Shown here in pieces: positions 1 to 12,700 of a stretch of 64,000 nucleotides of DNA. Position 1 is the first letter of the stretch. The number at the start of each line of letters is the position of its first letter. Under the pieces are notes generated by a model that saw nothing but the letters and a program-made list of their open reading frames with translations, was not told where the DNA came from and did not search any database. Origin of the DNA: Effrenium voratum (taxonomy: Eukaryota > Sar > Dinophyceae > Suessiales > Symbiodiniaceae); NCBI GenBank assembly GCA_963377175.1, contig CAUJNA010003315.1, forward strand, positions 131,636-195,635, given 5' to 3'. A program made the translations under genes and the position numbers.

Positions 1-1122
1 AGTGAATATCTGTTTGCTACTCGCGCTGAGCGAATGGGTGCATCTTGGTTTGGTGAGTTTAGTTTTGATTTTCCGTGGAAACCAAATAAATGACGGTTCC
101 CCCAAATCAAGACTGACCCAAGTGGAAACAAGGGCAACACTGGAGGGCTGGGTCTAAATAGTTCTTGTATGCCCAAATGATTTCACTTGCCAATTAACAG
201 GCAAAGCAATCAGACTTCCAACTTCCTTCAGAGCGACCTCACAACTTGTTCCCGCGGGATGCGGGACTTTTTTGGGATTCCCGCTTGGGTCCAAAGGAAC
301 AGTACCGGTGACGGAGGCACGGGATTCGGATGCACGAACCACCCGGCATCTCAAGCTAACACTGAGAACATTTCAAACCACCTGAGTCACTTGCTCAAAA
401 CCTGGTATAAAAATGGTCGTAATCATAGAGCCATGCTTCAAGACTTAAGAAGGCGGATATCCGTTACCCGGGTTTTGAGCACGTGGCCCACCTGCCTATT
501 CGCAGCAAGCATCAGCCTTCACAAAGCTCAGATGCACAGAATCCAAGCATAACACTCAACGTGGGTGTGTCTTTTTTGAGGGTACACCTTGCCTAAATGA
601 CAACCACCATATCGGGGTCGGCGGAAGAAACAAAATGCACACCAACATAGCAAGGTATCTGAAACGGGATTGCAGTTTCTGAATCCCGGATTCGGAGCTT
701 CTGAATCATAGTTTCTGAACCTGGCGTAGGATTGATCCACATAGCAAGAAGAGCCTTTATGTCAAGTGGGTACCAAGGTAGCTTCGATGCTTGACTTCTG
801 GTGGCCGGATACGACGTGGATGCCCTAATCATTGAAATCGGGGGTACCAAGGGAACCCTTGCAACTACTGCAAATTGTCATGGTCATATGTATGCACACA
901 AAGGCTTTTCTCTTGTACTTCTACAAGTATTTTGCAAGGTCGTTGTTTGGTTGGACATCATTTGCTCACTCGCAATACTTTGGGCCATAGGTGATAGATG
1001 GGTAACCGATTTGGTAAACCAGGATCGCATCTATTTTTCTACCAAAACAACCAAAAAGGACACCTATGCTGTGGGCATTCACCAGTCTTCGATTTGTTCG
1101 CACCTGCATCCTCCTCCGGCAG
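1..1122. other. No gene recognised
   Basis: No convincing exon is seen here. Short open frames exist but lack natural-looking protein sequence bounded by an acceptor. TTCTGAAT-type AT-rich words occur near 680-720 and again near 2,620-2,720. It may be an intron of the plus-strand gene that ends at 2,154, or intergenic DNA. Confidence 0.4.
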
Positions 1123-1171
1123 GTGCTCCAGCGTGTGCGAGATTCCTTAGCCGGCGGGAAGTTAGAGACAC
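1123..1171 (+). CDS. Candidate exon of the Lys/Ala-tail gene
   Basis: Follows CTCCGGCAG and encodes 16 codons beginning VLQRVRDSLAGGK. A GC donor leaves phase 1, which matches the next exon. Confidence 0.4.
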
Positions 1172-2154
1172 GCGCGATTTCGAATTGGAACCCTTACCTC
1201 ACCAGTAAAACCGCACATTTTTAGGAGGAAATCCAGTGACCCTTGTCCTCTGGGAGGTACCCAGGGTCTATATTTTTGGATCTGAATGGTCCTTAGACCT
1301 TTGGCTCATCAGAGTGCAAGCCTTGCCTGTCTTGAGTGGCTCTCTGGTTGGAAGGGAGCCACTAAAGGAGCTGACACTTGGCATCGAAGCTGGGAGATCT
1401 GTCAAGACACGGTAGGTGGATAGATCAACCAAAGAGAATCAACCAACTTGCTAGCTCCTTTCCTCCCTCTGTACATGAAATATTGGGATGCAGTCCAGCC
1501 CTCTGGCTCCCTTCCAACCTGGCCAAGATAGACTTGCTTTGCTTCCATGGAATCCATTTGCTTAATACCCCCAGAAAAAATTGAATAATTTCCAGTAGTG
1601 ATAGATGTCCGACTACGTTACACGCCAGTCTTTGGTACTTCTAAACCCACCAAGATTTTTGGGAGGGGTCTAGGGTGCCAAACAAATCCTTTCGATTTCC
1701 TTTTGAGCTGCGCCCTGAACAGGTGAAGTTGAGGGACTCGCCCTTACCCACGCCGCAACGTGGGACGGCCCTGTTCGCCGTCTATCAGAAGAGGATGCCT
1801 TGAAGGAATGCTTAAACTTTGTCTGGACAAAGCACTTCTTGCTGAAGGAGAGTGCTGGTGAATCTATGTCAGTAGCTCAGTGTCAACTCAAGTGGTGTGA
1901 GAGCACACTTGATTTGCTTGCTCAGGCCCACTGATGCTCAGATACGAAAGGTTGTGAAAGGATTTGACGTGAATACTGGATTGCTCGAGCCTGCCCCAAA
2001 GCCAAAAGGCAAACCGAAGGCGGCCAGTGCAAAAGAATCGGCAAAAGCCTCTGCAAGTGCAAAAGAATCGGCAAAAGCGTCTGCAAAAGCAGCTGCTTCA
2101 TCGGCCACGGCTAAGCCGAAGCCGACTGCCGTGCGCAAACGTGTGAAGAAGTAA
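1123..2154 (+). CDS. 3' end of an unidentified gene with a Lys/Ala-rich tail (3 exons)
   Basis: Three exons fit together in phase: 1123-1171, 1723-1843 and 1926-2154, ending at TAA. Acceptors are CAG|G at each start; the donors used would be GC (after 1171) and GA (after 1843). The second exon encodes an ordinary globular-looking segment (WDGPVRRLSEEDALKE). The last encodes IRKVVKGFDVNTG followed by a tail made almost only of Lys, Ala, Ser and Pro and ending RKRVKK, like histone-H1 or nucleolar protein tails, so a nuclear DNA- or RNA-binding role is possible. Without the 82-nt intron the frame would break at 1926, so the alternative reading is a frameshifted pseudogene. 5' exons lie outside the window or were not recognised. 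I do not recognise the family. Confidence 0.5.
1549..1606 (+). repeat. Dispersed repeat family V, copy 1
   Basis: CCATTTGCTTAATACCCCCAG followed by TTTCCAGTAGTGATAGATG; see 25,019 and 39,239. Confidence 0.6.
1723..1843 (+). CDS. Candidate exon of the Lys/Ala-tail gene
   Basis: Acceptor AACAG|G. Encodes 39 codons including LALTHAATWDGPV and LNFVWTKHF. It is assumed to end at a GA donor, giving an 82-nt intron. Confidence 0.45.
1926..2154 (+). CDS. Terminal exon with Lys/Ala/Ser repeats
   Basis: Starts after GCTCAG and runs 75 codons to TAA. Two 30-nt direct repeats between about 2,027 and 2,090 encode the motif AKESAKASAS twice, so the tail has grown by tandem duplication. Confidence 0.55.
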
Positions 2155-2895
2155 ATCGAGAAGAAAGGCTGGCAGCGGCGGCGTGTTGGGGACTGAGACA
2201 CACTGACACAGTTATGTTTGCCTGGGTCTTCCGTCTCCGGGTTATGTCTCTGTTTTTCCGTTCTACGTGTCAGGAGGCCCTCTGAAAACGAGGAGTTTCA
2301 GGTGTTCAAATGCATGAATCAAAAAGCAGGAGTGGCTTGCAAAAAGGCAGGAGTGAACATCAAAAACTAGGAGTGGTTCTTGGGGGAAACAATTGGAAAC
2401 ACGTCTTGTTGTGTTTGTTCGTTGTTTGGGCCCGCAATGATACAACTCTGTGCGCAACATTGCGCAACCCCATCAATTATGCAACTTTGTGCATTCAAGT
2501 TGGTGTTCCATTGCTTTTACTGACAATGCATTCTCCGGAATTTCCGTCTTTTTTTGAGCTGACTCGTTTCGGGTGTGGTGTTTCTGGTTTTGGAAATTTG
2601 TCACCCAAAGGCGCAAATTCTGAATACTTCCGAATTCTGAATAATTCTGATTTCTGAATTGAATAATTGATCCTGATTCATGTGAACGATTCTGATTCTG
2701 AGTATTTCTGAATTGAAGGGCTCTTTCCGTCAAGTACCGAATAATTGCGATGTCTAGGGTCTTCAGGTGCGCAAACCCATTTCCAGGAGCGGTCGTCTTC
2801 GGATTTTACGTTAAACTTCCATGATTTGGAAGATCCAGGTGGGTATCCCTAACTGCGTTCTATTGGAAAAAAACGGTGTCAAAACCCAATAGTAA

Positions 2896-2945
2896 CTATT
2901 AGACCCTATTAGCGGCTATTAGTCGCTATTAGCTCCCATTAGGAT
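2896..2945. repeat. Tandem 10-bp repeat (CTATTAG core) x5
   Basis: Five successive 10-bp units share CTATTAG (the last is CCATTAG) with three variable bases between. The period is exactly 10 bp. Confidence 0.8.
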
Positions 2946-3478
2946 TGGGGGTCCCCTTTTGGGGGGCCCTTGACAACCATATGATTAAAACCAACACGGA
3001 AAAATATGTTTATTAACAAAAAACAAACTTGAGCAAATGGGGCGGTGACCTCCTGCAAGTGTCAACCAACAAATGGAAGTTTGCTTTGGTAAGATTCTGG
3101 AAGCCAACGGTGCCGGTGTCTCGCTCTGCAAGAAGTCCCACAAATCCCCGTCCTCGGATTTCTGAGAGCTCTGGAATTCAGCTCCCCTTTAGCCCCCGCA
3201 AAGGGATAGGGTTTTAGCGGGACCCATAAGGTGACCTGAAAGGGAAACCGAAAAACAGGGATCCGGATGCATGCAAAACACCGATCGAACCGCAACTGGT
3301 CAATGGTGGTTTCCAACTTTATCTCGGTCTTGAAAAAGCAACATGTTTGAAATGGTTGCAAAAGGAATTTCTTTCAAGGAGCCCTGCTTAAAGTGACCTT
3401 AAATGGGCGCCTCGAGCGCAAAGAATTAGCCGCCTCCGGCAGGATCAAGGATTCGATCGGTTGATTCTAAACATCAAA

Positions 3479-3574
3479 CTGTGGCTCAAAATAGTGGTAG
3501 CAACATGGCACCTTGGCAAATGGAACCAAACACTAAAACCCGCAGTTGGCCCCAGCTCTAATTTTGAGCCATAC
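3479..3574. repeat. Dispersed repeat, TGGCTCAAAAT ends, copy 1
   Basis: Begins GTGGCTCAAAAT and ends ATTTTGAGCCATAC, a short inverted repeat. Its interior matches, in direct orientation, the interior of the copy at 26,016-26,130 (GGAACCAxAxACTAAAACC). A weaker relative is at about 63,208-63,270. Confidence 0.55.
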
Positions 3575-4744
3575 CCAAATTCCTTCTCGGGTTCCGTGTT
3601 GCCCCGCCGAGAAGTAACAGGGCTGGCGCAGTTGACTCCTACAACTTGTTGACACACCAACCACGCACTTCCTGAGTGGATTGGCCAAAAACAGTCTCAC
3701 CATTCTAGTTGCCATACCAAAAACTATGAAGTGACAATTTTTAGGAACTCAGGAAGTGAGTGAGAGCTATAACTCAGTTGTACCATGTGATTAGAAGCCT
3801 TGGATGCCGAGGGGTCCCAGGGCTACACTCTCACTAACCACATTGAGGATTTTCGCTTGCGTCCTACACCTTGCCCAGAACCCTCAATTTGCGCCAAAGG
3901 AAAGCTCCCCAACCCTTGGCCTGTGAGCCGAAGCTAGATTCGTTGAATCTTTGCAGCCCACTCAAAATTAGTCGGACCAGAAGAAAACCGAATATCAAAC
4001 ACAAATGGAACCATACACCACTGGATTTCCCTGGGAAAGCAGATCAGATTATCTAAAAGGGGTGTGATGCAACAAAGGCCACTCTGGGTTGTTTTTTTGT
4101 TTTATTCGCCTGCACAGTGACGGAAGGCTCGTTTCCTCTAAACCTTCGCTCAGTCGTCCAGTCACCCGTAGCAAAATGTTGATTCATGTTGGGATTGACT
4201 CCATTTTGTAGCCGGTCCCAAGGCGATCGACTAAAGGATTTGACAAAATGGTGCCACTGACCCGAACTGGGCTCGAGACGATCACCGATCCCGCTGCGGA
4301 CAGGTGTCAGTCTCCGCAACTTCCGGCACCTTGGGACTAAGCAGCAGCCACGGGCCGGCATGGGCCGCCATATGTCAAGCCAGGGAAAGCCGGGTGAAAG
4401 TGAATAAGCAACTGATCACTTGCCCAGAGGACCTGAAAGCGGACAACTTCGCCTTTTGCACCTTGACAAACAATAAACCCAAAGGGACACCTCACAGGAG
4501 AACAACTCTTAGCCCTGCAGAAAGCAGCTTGCACCTAGTTTATGCAGCAAGTGCTCCAGCACCGTCGCTTAGTGGCTACTGCCCCCTACGCACAAATTAA
4601 AGCTTGGCGTTTCGTGGGTTGGGACATGTTCCAAGCAAATAACAAAAGACAATGGAAAGCACAATGATCAAATTCGTGGAAAGCCGACCAAAAGTGATCA
4701 CCGCTGTGTCGTTTTTTTGGGGGTTAAGGCCAACAGGAATCAGC

Positions 4745-4868
4745 CTCGGTTGCTTTCTGCTGCCCGGCTAAAAGTTCAACTTTTAGCGGTGTAATGGCAG
4801 ACCCATTAGTTGGCAAAAAGCTAAAGTCCCAACATCCCTTGGCAAAATGCAACAAAGGGGAAGCCAAC
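4745..4868 (+). repeat. Dispersed repeat, copy 1 of 2
   Basis: Shares a run of similar words with 8,231-8,339: GGTTGCTTTCTGC, ACCCATT..GTTGGCAAAAAG.TAAAGTCC and GCAAAATGCAA, in the same order and orientation. Confidence 0.55.
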
Positions 4869-4930
4869 AAAATCATTTGGAGCCCCATTTGCTTTGCTTT
4901 TAAGAGGGGGGAGGAAAAAAAAAACGGTCG

Positions 4931-5037
4931 CCGAGCCCCCCCATGTTCGGCTCGATCCCAACGACCCCAGCTTCAGCTCCGGCCTGGTTCAGCTCCGGCT
5001 CCTTGGCGCCGATCACCAGCAAATGGGCGTCGATGGC
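4931..5037 (-). CDS. Isolated candidate exon, unidentified gene
   Basis: On the minus strand, after an acceptor CTCGCCAG|G, 35-36 codons read as a natural protein segment (AIDAHLLVIGAKEPEL followed by Gly/Ala/Glu-rich sequence and IEPNMGGLG). The 3' limit is uncertain: GC or GA donors lie within the last 10 bases. It lies beyond the stop codon of the gene at 6.7-23 kb and is probably part of the next minus-strand gene. Its other exons were not recognised. Confidence 0.4.
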
Positions 5038-6227
5038 CTGGCGAGAAACGTACCCAGACGCTCCCGATGTATTTGGGGCCAACAGGGATTTGGAGGCATG
5101 AAAAACGCCTGAACATGGCAACTTGTAAATGGTGGATTCCCTTTATTTTGGTGTTGAAAAAGCAACATGTTTCAAATGGGCAAAATTGCAAGGAGCCCTG
5201 GACGCTAAATAGGGGGTCCGGAATGGGCAAATGAAACGTTGCGGGCTGCTTAGCACAAGGTTTCTCTTCCTTCAGAGAAGGTCCAACCTGGGTCTTGAGA
5301 CCCCAACACCCTTCGGAAATGTCCAGTGGAGTCTGGGTCTTCCATTGGAAGCCCCAGGAGCGTCTGGGTAAGTAGAAACCCGAAAAGGGGCCAGGGGTCG
5401 GTCGCGCTTCTGGGATTTGTCCGAACTGAATGTGGCTGGTTGATCCATAGAACGTGTTTGTGCCAATTTTCGGTGGGAAGTGATAAACCGCGCACTCTAC
5501 ACTCCAAACTCATCTAGGCTTCCATCAAGTCTAAGGGTATGGCAATCGCCAAGTGCTGGAATTAGGAATCAGGCTGGAATTCTAGGCTGGAATTAGGACC
5601 CCAGCAAAAAAACACTTTTTGCCTGGTTAGTGGCAAACAAAGAAAACCCCAAAAAAGCAAAAAGGTTTAAAAGGGGGAGCTTCTGGGGAATAGTTTTGGG
5701 TCTCAGGTTCTTATCTCAGTCCTGGGGCTTTCCCAAAGACCAGAACGCCCGATTCAAACAGGCCTCAAATTGCACCGATCACCCCGGTTGGAAACGCACA
5801 CGCCGGCCAAGAGGCGAAATATGTCAGGACCCTTGGACAAATAACACGTATGAATCGAATAGGAGATCCTGGTGGGAGTTACAGCAAGCTCAAGGGATAA
5901 ACTGGCATCACCTATACGACCATTACGAATTCCTTTAAACCAGGATCTCCTGACGTCTGCCTGGAGGAATATGTTTCCAGGAGTCCCAAACATGGAATCC
6001 CTAAGGGGCACTTTTGCGGCAGCGCGGGTGCCAAGGTATGCCTTTTTGAATTGACCTGCGGTGGTGTTTTTTGTTTTTTTTGCGGAAACCAAATAGACAT
6101 TTTCAGTTTTGCGGGTGCCGATTTTTCAGTTCACCACTATTCACATCACGCTAAACACACATGAGCATGTCACTTGGCCCACCCCTAAAGTCCTGAACGG
6201 AGCATGTTGGTAAATGTTTCGTCCGTT

Positions 6228-6305
6228 CGGTGGTTAGGGGGCGGTCTCCCACTTGCCCTCTTCGAGAGCCAGGGGTTTGAATCCCCACCCAAACCAATCC
6301 AACCA
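6228..6305 (+). repeat. tRNA-like SINE candidate, copy 1
   Basis: GGTGGTTAGGGGG is followed 35-40 bp later by a T-arm/B-box-like stem and loop (AGGGGTTTGAATCCCC) and a tail CCAAACCAATCCAACCA. The same order occurs at 15,899 and 30,389. Confidence 0.45.
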
Positions 6306-6408
6306 CAAGAGGTACCTGAAGAATGGGGAGGGCTGGGCTGGACAAACTGAAAGCTTATCCATCCCCTATACATGAATCAACCTTTACAAACACAGACAAT
6401 TCACTCTG

Positions 6409-6523
6409 TATACCCCCTACATCATGTCGACCCTCTACTAAAAAGGGAGGTATTTACCATGGAAACCCAGGTTTTCCCAAAAAAATACCATAGACAAAGT
6501 GGGTATTTGGAGTAGGGGGTATA
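6409..6523. mobile_element. MITE-like element family I, copy 1 (115 bp)
   Basis: Perfect 12-bp inverted ends, TATACCCCCTAC and GTAGGGGGTATA. The outer TA on each side could be a TA target duplication. The interior is the reverse complement of most of the copy at 9,360-9,493. Confidence 0.75.
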
Positions 6524-6676
6524 GCTAATAGTTTATAATCATGATACTAATTATTATGATAGTCATAAACATCTGAACACACAAAATTCCTCCCCCCCAC
6601 CCTGAACAAAAGGCATACGCCATACGCCTCGGCCCCACAGCAAACCTGGAACCCCTCGGCGCGTTTGAAAAGCGGT

Positions 6677-6771
6677 TTACGGCACCTCAATGAGCGGCTC
6701 CACCTGATGCTCCAGATCCTTCCGGTTCAAGGTCCGCCGGTACTCCTCGGAAGCGATGCAGCGCATGGGTT
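6677..6771 (-). CDS. Exon 17 (terminal) of the unidentified helical-protein gene
   Basis: Acceptor CAACGAG|A, 31 codons including MRCIASEEYRRTLNR and the stop TAA. Phase matches the exon at 7,023-7,049. Confidence 0.55.
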
Positions 6772-9700
6772 CTCGTTGAGTGGAAATAGGGCTGAAGACA
6801 AACAGCTGCCAAGGATTACCTGCTTTTTGTGTGCCCCTGGTTGCTTTTGGGGTGGGGAGGGGTGTGGTTCGAGAAATCCTGAAAAGCTCACCTGCGGTTT
6901 GTGTGATGTTGTTTGTTGTTGTTTTTTTTGGGGGGTGAGGGACAACTATCACGTGTCCTTTTGGAAAAGCTTTGTCACAATACGGAAGGATTTTGGTCCT
7001 CCACACATATTCCCGCACAAACCCTCCCGGTGAGGCTCCCGGACGGCACCTCCGATGTTTAAAGTGACGTGGTCGCTTTGCGGTGCAACAACTCTCACAC
7101 TCCAGTCTGCAGTTCCCTCCCACATTCAAATGAAATTGGCCACAAAAGGTGATGTTACCAACAAGGAGAAGCACAGGAAGCGGTTTTTCTTGGACGAGAT
7201 ATTCTTGGGCGAAAAAGGACACTGGAAAACTTGGGGCGGGGGGGGGGGGGGGGAATTGCAACCCGGGGTCTTCAAAAGAAGTCTGCGGAGACAATTTGGG
7301 AAATTCCGCCCACCCAAGCAAGAAAGGGATTTCAAGGTTTTCACTGAACAACTGACTGGCCACCTTTTCCAACCCCGTGCTTCCAGCTAACAACATAGCA
7401 GGTAAGGGTTTCTTAGCTCTAGGTTTTACATCATGGTTTCCTGGTAGCTACTATACTGGCACTTGGAAGCACTGGGTAAGCCTGCGGTGTCAAAGCCTTA
7501 GGGCGAAGCCCTCCCATGGGTCTTAAATAGAGAGCTCGGAAAATATGGATGCATCCACATGTTGGCCACTTCTTCGGGGGAAAAAAAAGGCTACATTTGG
7601 GTGAAGGGACATTCCACCATTTCCCCGTTTTTGGTTCAGTCAGCCCCCATCCTCCTCTTAGCAGGGAATGCCGTCTACTTCGCCGGGGTATGTTCCCAAG
7701 CCCCCAGTGGCTAGGAAGAGCCACGCTTGTGGTTGAGTCCAAAGGGAACCCACTCCCTGCAAAAAAAACAAAAACAAAAAAAGGGGAAACCTGGACCCCC
7801 CTCCAAGAAAAAGTTAAAACAGTCTAAAGGGCCGCCCCTCTCAACAAAAACAGTCGACAAAGGGAGCAACCCACTATTTGAAGGGGACTCCCCAAAGACA
7901 AGTTGAGAAAGTATTTGCACCGAATCTTAGAGGGAACCCCTCCAAAGAAAAGTTGAACCAGAATTTGCCGCCGCTCGAGGTCTGGGTTGACAGGGCTTCT
8001 CTGGAACCCAGACAGAACCCCCCTCTAAACCATTCCGGAGCGGCCGGGCCAGGGCCCAGCAAGATGGCCGCCCGGGGCATCTGACGCAGGCGCTGCTCAG
8101 CCGCGGACCTGAAACGAAAAGCTCGGCCCCTCGCACTGAGTCTCCGAACGCTCGCTCGCGCCGAGGTGGATGCACCGACTTTAGACTTGGAAGCCGCGCC
8201 AGGCCCAGTGATTCCGTGGCTTTGTATAACTCGGTTGCTTTCTGCCTTGCTGCCAAAAGTTTTTAACGTTTACTGGTTTAGTTCGGAAAACCCATTCGTT
8301 GGCAAAAAGTTAAAGTCCTAACATCCAAGCAAAATGCAAAGATAACCAACAAAGCTTGCCAGCCAATAGAAAAACCAAAAGGACAACCCACTTCGAGATG
8401 GGAACAGTGAGCTTTATGTTCAGGTGTGGGTCACCAAGGGAATTTGCCGGCCAATAGCAAAACCAGAAGGACAATGTCGAAGGGTTAGCTATTTTGGTAG
8501 CTGGGATTTTCTGGGAGAGGACATGCATGGGTCGCTTTACTGCAAGTAATGGGAGCTCCGGATTAAGCAGCCCTTGGTTGATTGATAGGGGATGTCACCT
8601 TTGAGTGGGGGGTTCATCGCTTCTCAAGGGGAACACCGCCGCTTTCTACGGGTGAATGCGGGGTCAACACTACAAGGTGGGCCCTTCCCATGTTATTTCA
8701 CCGAGAAATTCGAGGGCCAGCCCCCTTTCATCTCCAACTTTGATGTGAACCAGTAAGTAGGTCCAAACAAGGGTTGTACTGGGGTTCAGGCTGTTCGTCC
8801 AAAGGGCTGTAGTCCAACCCGTCAAACCTGGCTAATTACCTCCGAACACTTTTACATTCTGGAACCTACCTGGTGAATCTCAACGTATGAAGTAGTATCA
8901 AAGAGATTCCACATTCTTTGACGCGGGAATGGTCACACCCTGACCCACCCGTGAAGCAACGGGGTTTTCGGCGTTTCAGAAGTGTCATAATCCATTTTGA
9001 AGGGCCATCCCGTCCAGTGGCATGACACGTTGCCGTGGAAGCCTCTTTGGCCATATGCCAGCTGTACCAGGCACATGGATGCTGCAGTTCAAAGCCATGG
9101 GGGCGACACGCTCACGAATGCATGACAGTAATGATACAAACCAAGTATGTGAATTTCAGGGGCTCATCAAGCACGAGGCAATCAGAGTTGACATCAGCGA
9201 TTGACTCATGGCCTTAATTCACGAAAGTCACCGCTTGTTTCCCGCCAACATGAAGCTGGTTGGAGTTGTGACGATCGTCAAGGAATCTCTTTGCAAGACC
9301 GTACTAAAAGGATTGCTCTGTCTCCAAATCCCCAGTGGCATAGGAAAAAAGGGTACTCTTACCCCCTACTCCAAATACCCACTTTTTCTAGGGTATTGTT
9401 GGGAAAACCTGGGTTTCCATGGTAAATACCTCCTATTTTAGTAGAGGGTCGACATGATACCCTGAAAAACGTGGGTATTGGGTGTAGGGGGTAGTTTTAG
9501 TACTCGACTTTTTAGTACTCGATCGGAACCCCCCGGGTGGCTTGATTTGAGATCCCTCTCGTCAAGCGGGTCCGACTCCCGGGACTGGGTGGCCGGCTGG
9601 GAGTAGTATCTGCACATCTTGCCTCAAAGCGCCAAGCACCGGAAGTTCTTTGAGCCGATCTTCACGGAACAAGCTGAAGGAGAGCTTTCTTCTTTTTTTT

Positions 9701-12700
9701 GAAGCACAAGTTGAAGGAAAATGCAACCCAAAAAAACATGAAACTAAGAAACAGGGCATCAACCTGTGATCTTTGAAAGTCTTCTGGGCATGGTTTTGCA
9801 AACCGGACAGAAGGCATCAAGAAACCGGCACGATGGCAAGCTTGGTTTACTCCCCACCTCGCTACAAGTTGCCCTCATCTTTGAACCAATTCAGCTGCAG
9901 CCCAGGCGCACGCAGTGCCCTTCTCTTGGTAGAAGATCAGCCAAGAGCCTCAGTTCAGCTCGCAAATACCCAGTTGAGTGCCCCTGGCGAACCTAACCTG
10001 CCAAAAGATCCCAAGCTTCCCCAAAGTTAAAACTCAAAGCTCCAACCAAGCAGCCAAGCACCGACTTTCCCTTTAAACCGCCTGGGCCCTCAAACTACCC
10101 ACAAAACAACACACTTTCGCCCCAATTTCGGGACTTCCCGCAATTTTTCAGGGGCTCAGGCAACCAAAGAGGCCAAAAGAAAGTACCAAAGCCCATAAAT
10201 CCCATCTGGGTGAATTGTGATATTTCACCCGCCTGAAATAAGGTGGTTCGGGGGCTATTCCACACATAAACCACCATTTGGGTCGTGTGAGGTCGACCTA
10301 AGAATTCACCAAGATCCCATGAGTACTCCCCATACCAAAGGGGTTTCAACGCCTCAAACTACCACCCCCCCACCGCCCCACCCCCACCCCCCGCCGCCGC
10401 GTCCCTCGTGGGCGCCGGGTCTCCGGGCCGAGTGCTTGGAACTTCTCGGGGTCTCCCTGTCGCAGCGCGGCGTCCAGGACGCGGCCCCAGTCCGTGCTCC
10501 AGAAGACCTCGCCTCAGCTCCAGTCCCGGCTGCAGGTGACCAGCCCAAAAAAGTGCACACTTTTTTTGGGCCACAACGAAAATAAAGGGAGAGCCACCAA
10601 GGGAAAAAGTGTAAAGTGCGCACACTGGCTGGGTGAGCATCCCGTTGAAGGGTAGGTGGTATGTTCCTGGTGGTGTCCCAACAAAAAATCCAAGGCGAAG
10701 AGAAAAGGCGCCCTCAAAGGACAGATCTATGATATGTTTGAACCAAGGTCAAAAGAAAAGCTGCCCTCAAAAGAACATATGTATATGTATGTATGTATAT
10801 ATATATATATCCAAAAGGAAGCTCACTTTGATTTGGCAACCAGATGATGTTTAACAACATCAAAGGGGGAAATAGTGGGAACCCTGGAGAGGGGGACGCC
10901 GAAAGCGTCGATGTTCAACTCTAACCCTAGGATTTACAGCTAGGCTCAATTCCTAAAATGGCCTTCCCAAAAAGTATAAAGTCCATGAACTCAAGAAGTG
11001 AGTAGGTGAAGTAGATGGTAGAACGCAAAACTATTTTGGTTAATCCCCTCTTACCCACAGAAAGGAAGTTATATACCTACTTTCACCCTGGTCCAAACTG
11101 TCTCTTGGTGCGTCATGGCCAAGCGCAAAGATGGACACGTGTCATGTTACCAAATGTTAGCCCAGAAGCTCCGAAGGGACTTGAACTCAAATTAGCCAGC
11201 GACCTCTTTCTTGTTGAGCCAAGTTTTCGTGCAATTACTTCGAGGCAACGCCATAGCTCAGCCACTTTTTACCGTCCTTCCTCCGCACCCAAATGCCCAA
11301 TCCTGTCAGGGGCTCGATTTTGGTGTGTCGACTGGATTTCCCCTTCAGAAGATGCAGGTGGCTTGGAATTTGGAATTGCACAAACACACACAAACAAAAA
11401 AAAGGTGCAACTATCGGAGGTCCAAGAAGGGATTCGAAGCTGATGGGCCTCCAAAAAAGCATACCAGCAAGAACACACACACTCTCACATTTTGGGCTCC
11501 ACAAACAAGTGCATGATGGGCCTCCCAAAAAGCATACCAGCAAATATCTACATATATATATATATATTATACATACACACAGGCACACATTTTGGGGTCC
11601 CCCGCCCCCTGCTTTTTTTCCCCACGAGAAGCCATTCGCCTTCTCCGCTTCGTTTTTTCTGGGGCCCCGGGCTCTGGTGGCCCTGGATGGCCAACCGCTG
11701 CTTCGCCAGGACCTCCAAGGAGAAGTCCTCGTGCCCTTCCGTGAGGTCCTGCGACCCGGGTCGAGTGTTCCATCGCAGGCTCAAGCCATTTGAGGGACTC
11801 GAATCGCCGAAAACCGCAGGCTCAACCCATTTAAGGGTTATTCTAAGGGTTGATTCCTTTTCCATTCTTTTCAACCATCCTTCTTTTCAAAAACCAGCTG
11901 TTTGTTCAGGGTTCTGGGTGGATTTTTAGAAAGAAGGACGCCTGGAAAGAATGGGGAAGGTAACCCTAAAATTTAAGGGTCATAAAGAACCAATTGAGGC
12001 TAAACTCGCCGAACTACATTTAGAACAAAGAGCCTCGGCACAACTTACTGAGTCTTGTACAAAGTGTATCTGGGACGCCAGCTGCTCAAAGACAGCAGCC
12101 CCCCACATAAAGGGGGAGCTTCCCTCACAAAAAATAATGTTGGCTAAACCCCGAGTCATCCCACCCTGCCCTTTTTCCCCTCAACGACCCCCAAGACACG
12201 GGCAAGGCCTGGCTGTGCTCTGTGGGGCCCAGGAAGCAAATCCCCGCAGCCTCAGAAAGTGCCGAGGATCCCGAAACGCGCCAAGCAAATCCCCAAGAGA
12301 AATTAACAACATGGAGTGGTTGCTCTGTTTTTTTTGCCAACCACCAAATTTCCCTGTCGCCCCTCTCAAAATATCATCAGGGATACCCAAACCATCATCA
12401 GCTGAGGAATTGTCATCTTCAGCCTAGATTTGAAGGAGTAGCAACTCGCCTGCGATGCCCGTAGGCCATATTTAACCTGGAAATCATACCTCTCGATCGG
12501 TGAGCGGGAATACGCTGAAATCCACTTTTCTAGGACTTCGGCGCGAGGTTTCCATGCAAGTTTCTGAGTGATGCTTTTGGAGCGAAATACTGGGTAAAAC
12601 CAACTGGTAGACCAGACCACTGGTAAACTTGTCCACTAGACCTGCCCAACGACGAATTCTTAGGGGAAGGTTCCGCGGTATCGCACAAGTGGCTGAACAA

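Larger units (their letters stand above)
2155..4930. other. Intergenic DNA between convergent genes; repeats only
   Basis: No supportable exon. It contains a 5 x 10-bp tandem repeat (2,896-2,945), one copy of a dispersed repeat (3,479-3,574) and part of another (4,745-4,868). The plus-strand gene ends at 2,154 and the next coding signal is on the minus strand, so this is a convergent gap. Confidence 0.45.
5038..6676. other. No gene recognised; repeats only
   Basis: No supportable exon. It holds a tRNA-like SINE candidate (6,228-6,305) and a 115-bp inverted-repeat element (6,409-6,523). Confidence 0.4.

Noticed and set aside
7230..7252. Poly-G run and similar homopolymers (17,179; 21,256) as regulatory signals
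   Set aside because: Simple low-complexity tracts in introns or spacers with no associated structure.
6677..7396. A 239-codon minus-strand ORF
   Set aside because: It is an open frame that runs by chance through intron sequence; only the part near 6,677-6,771 is coding, and 7,023-7,049 is coding in a different splice context.
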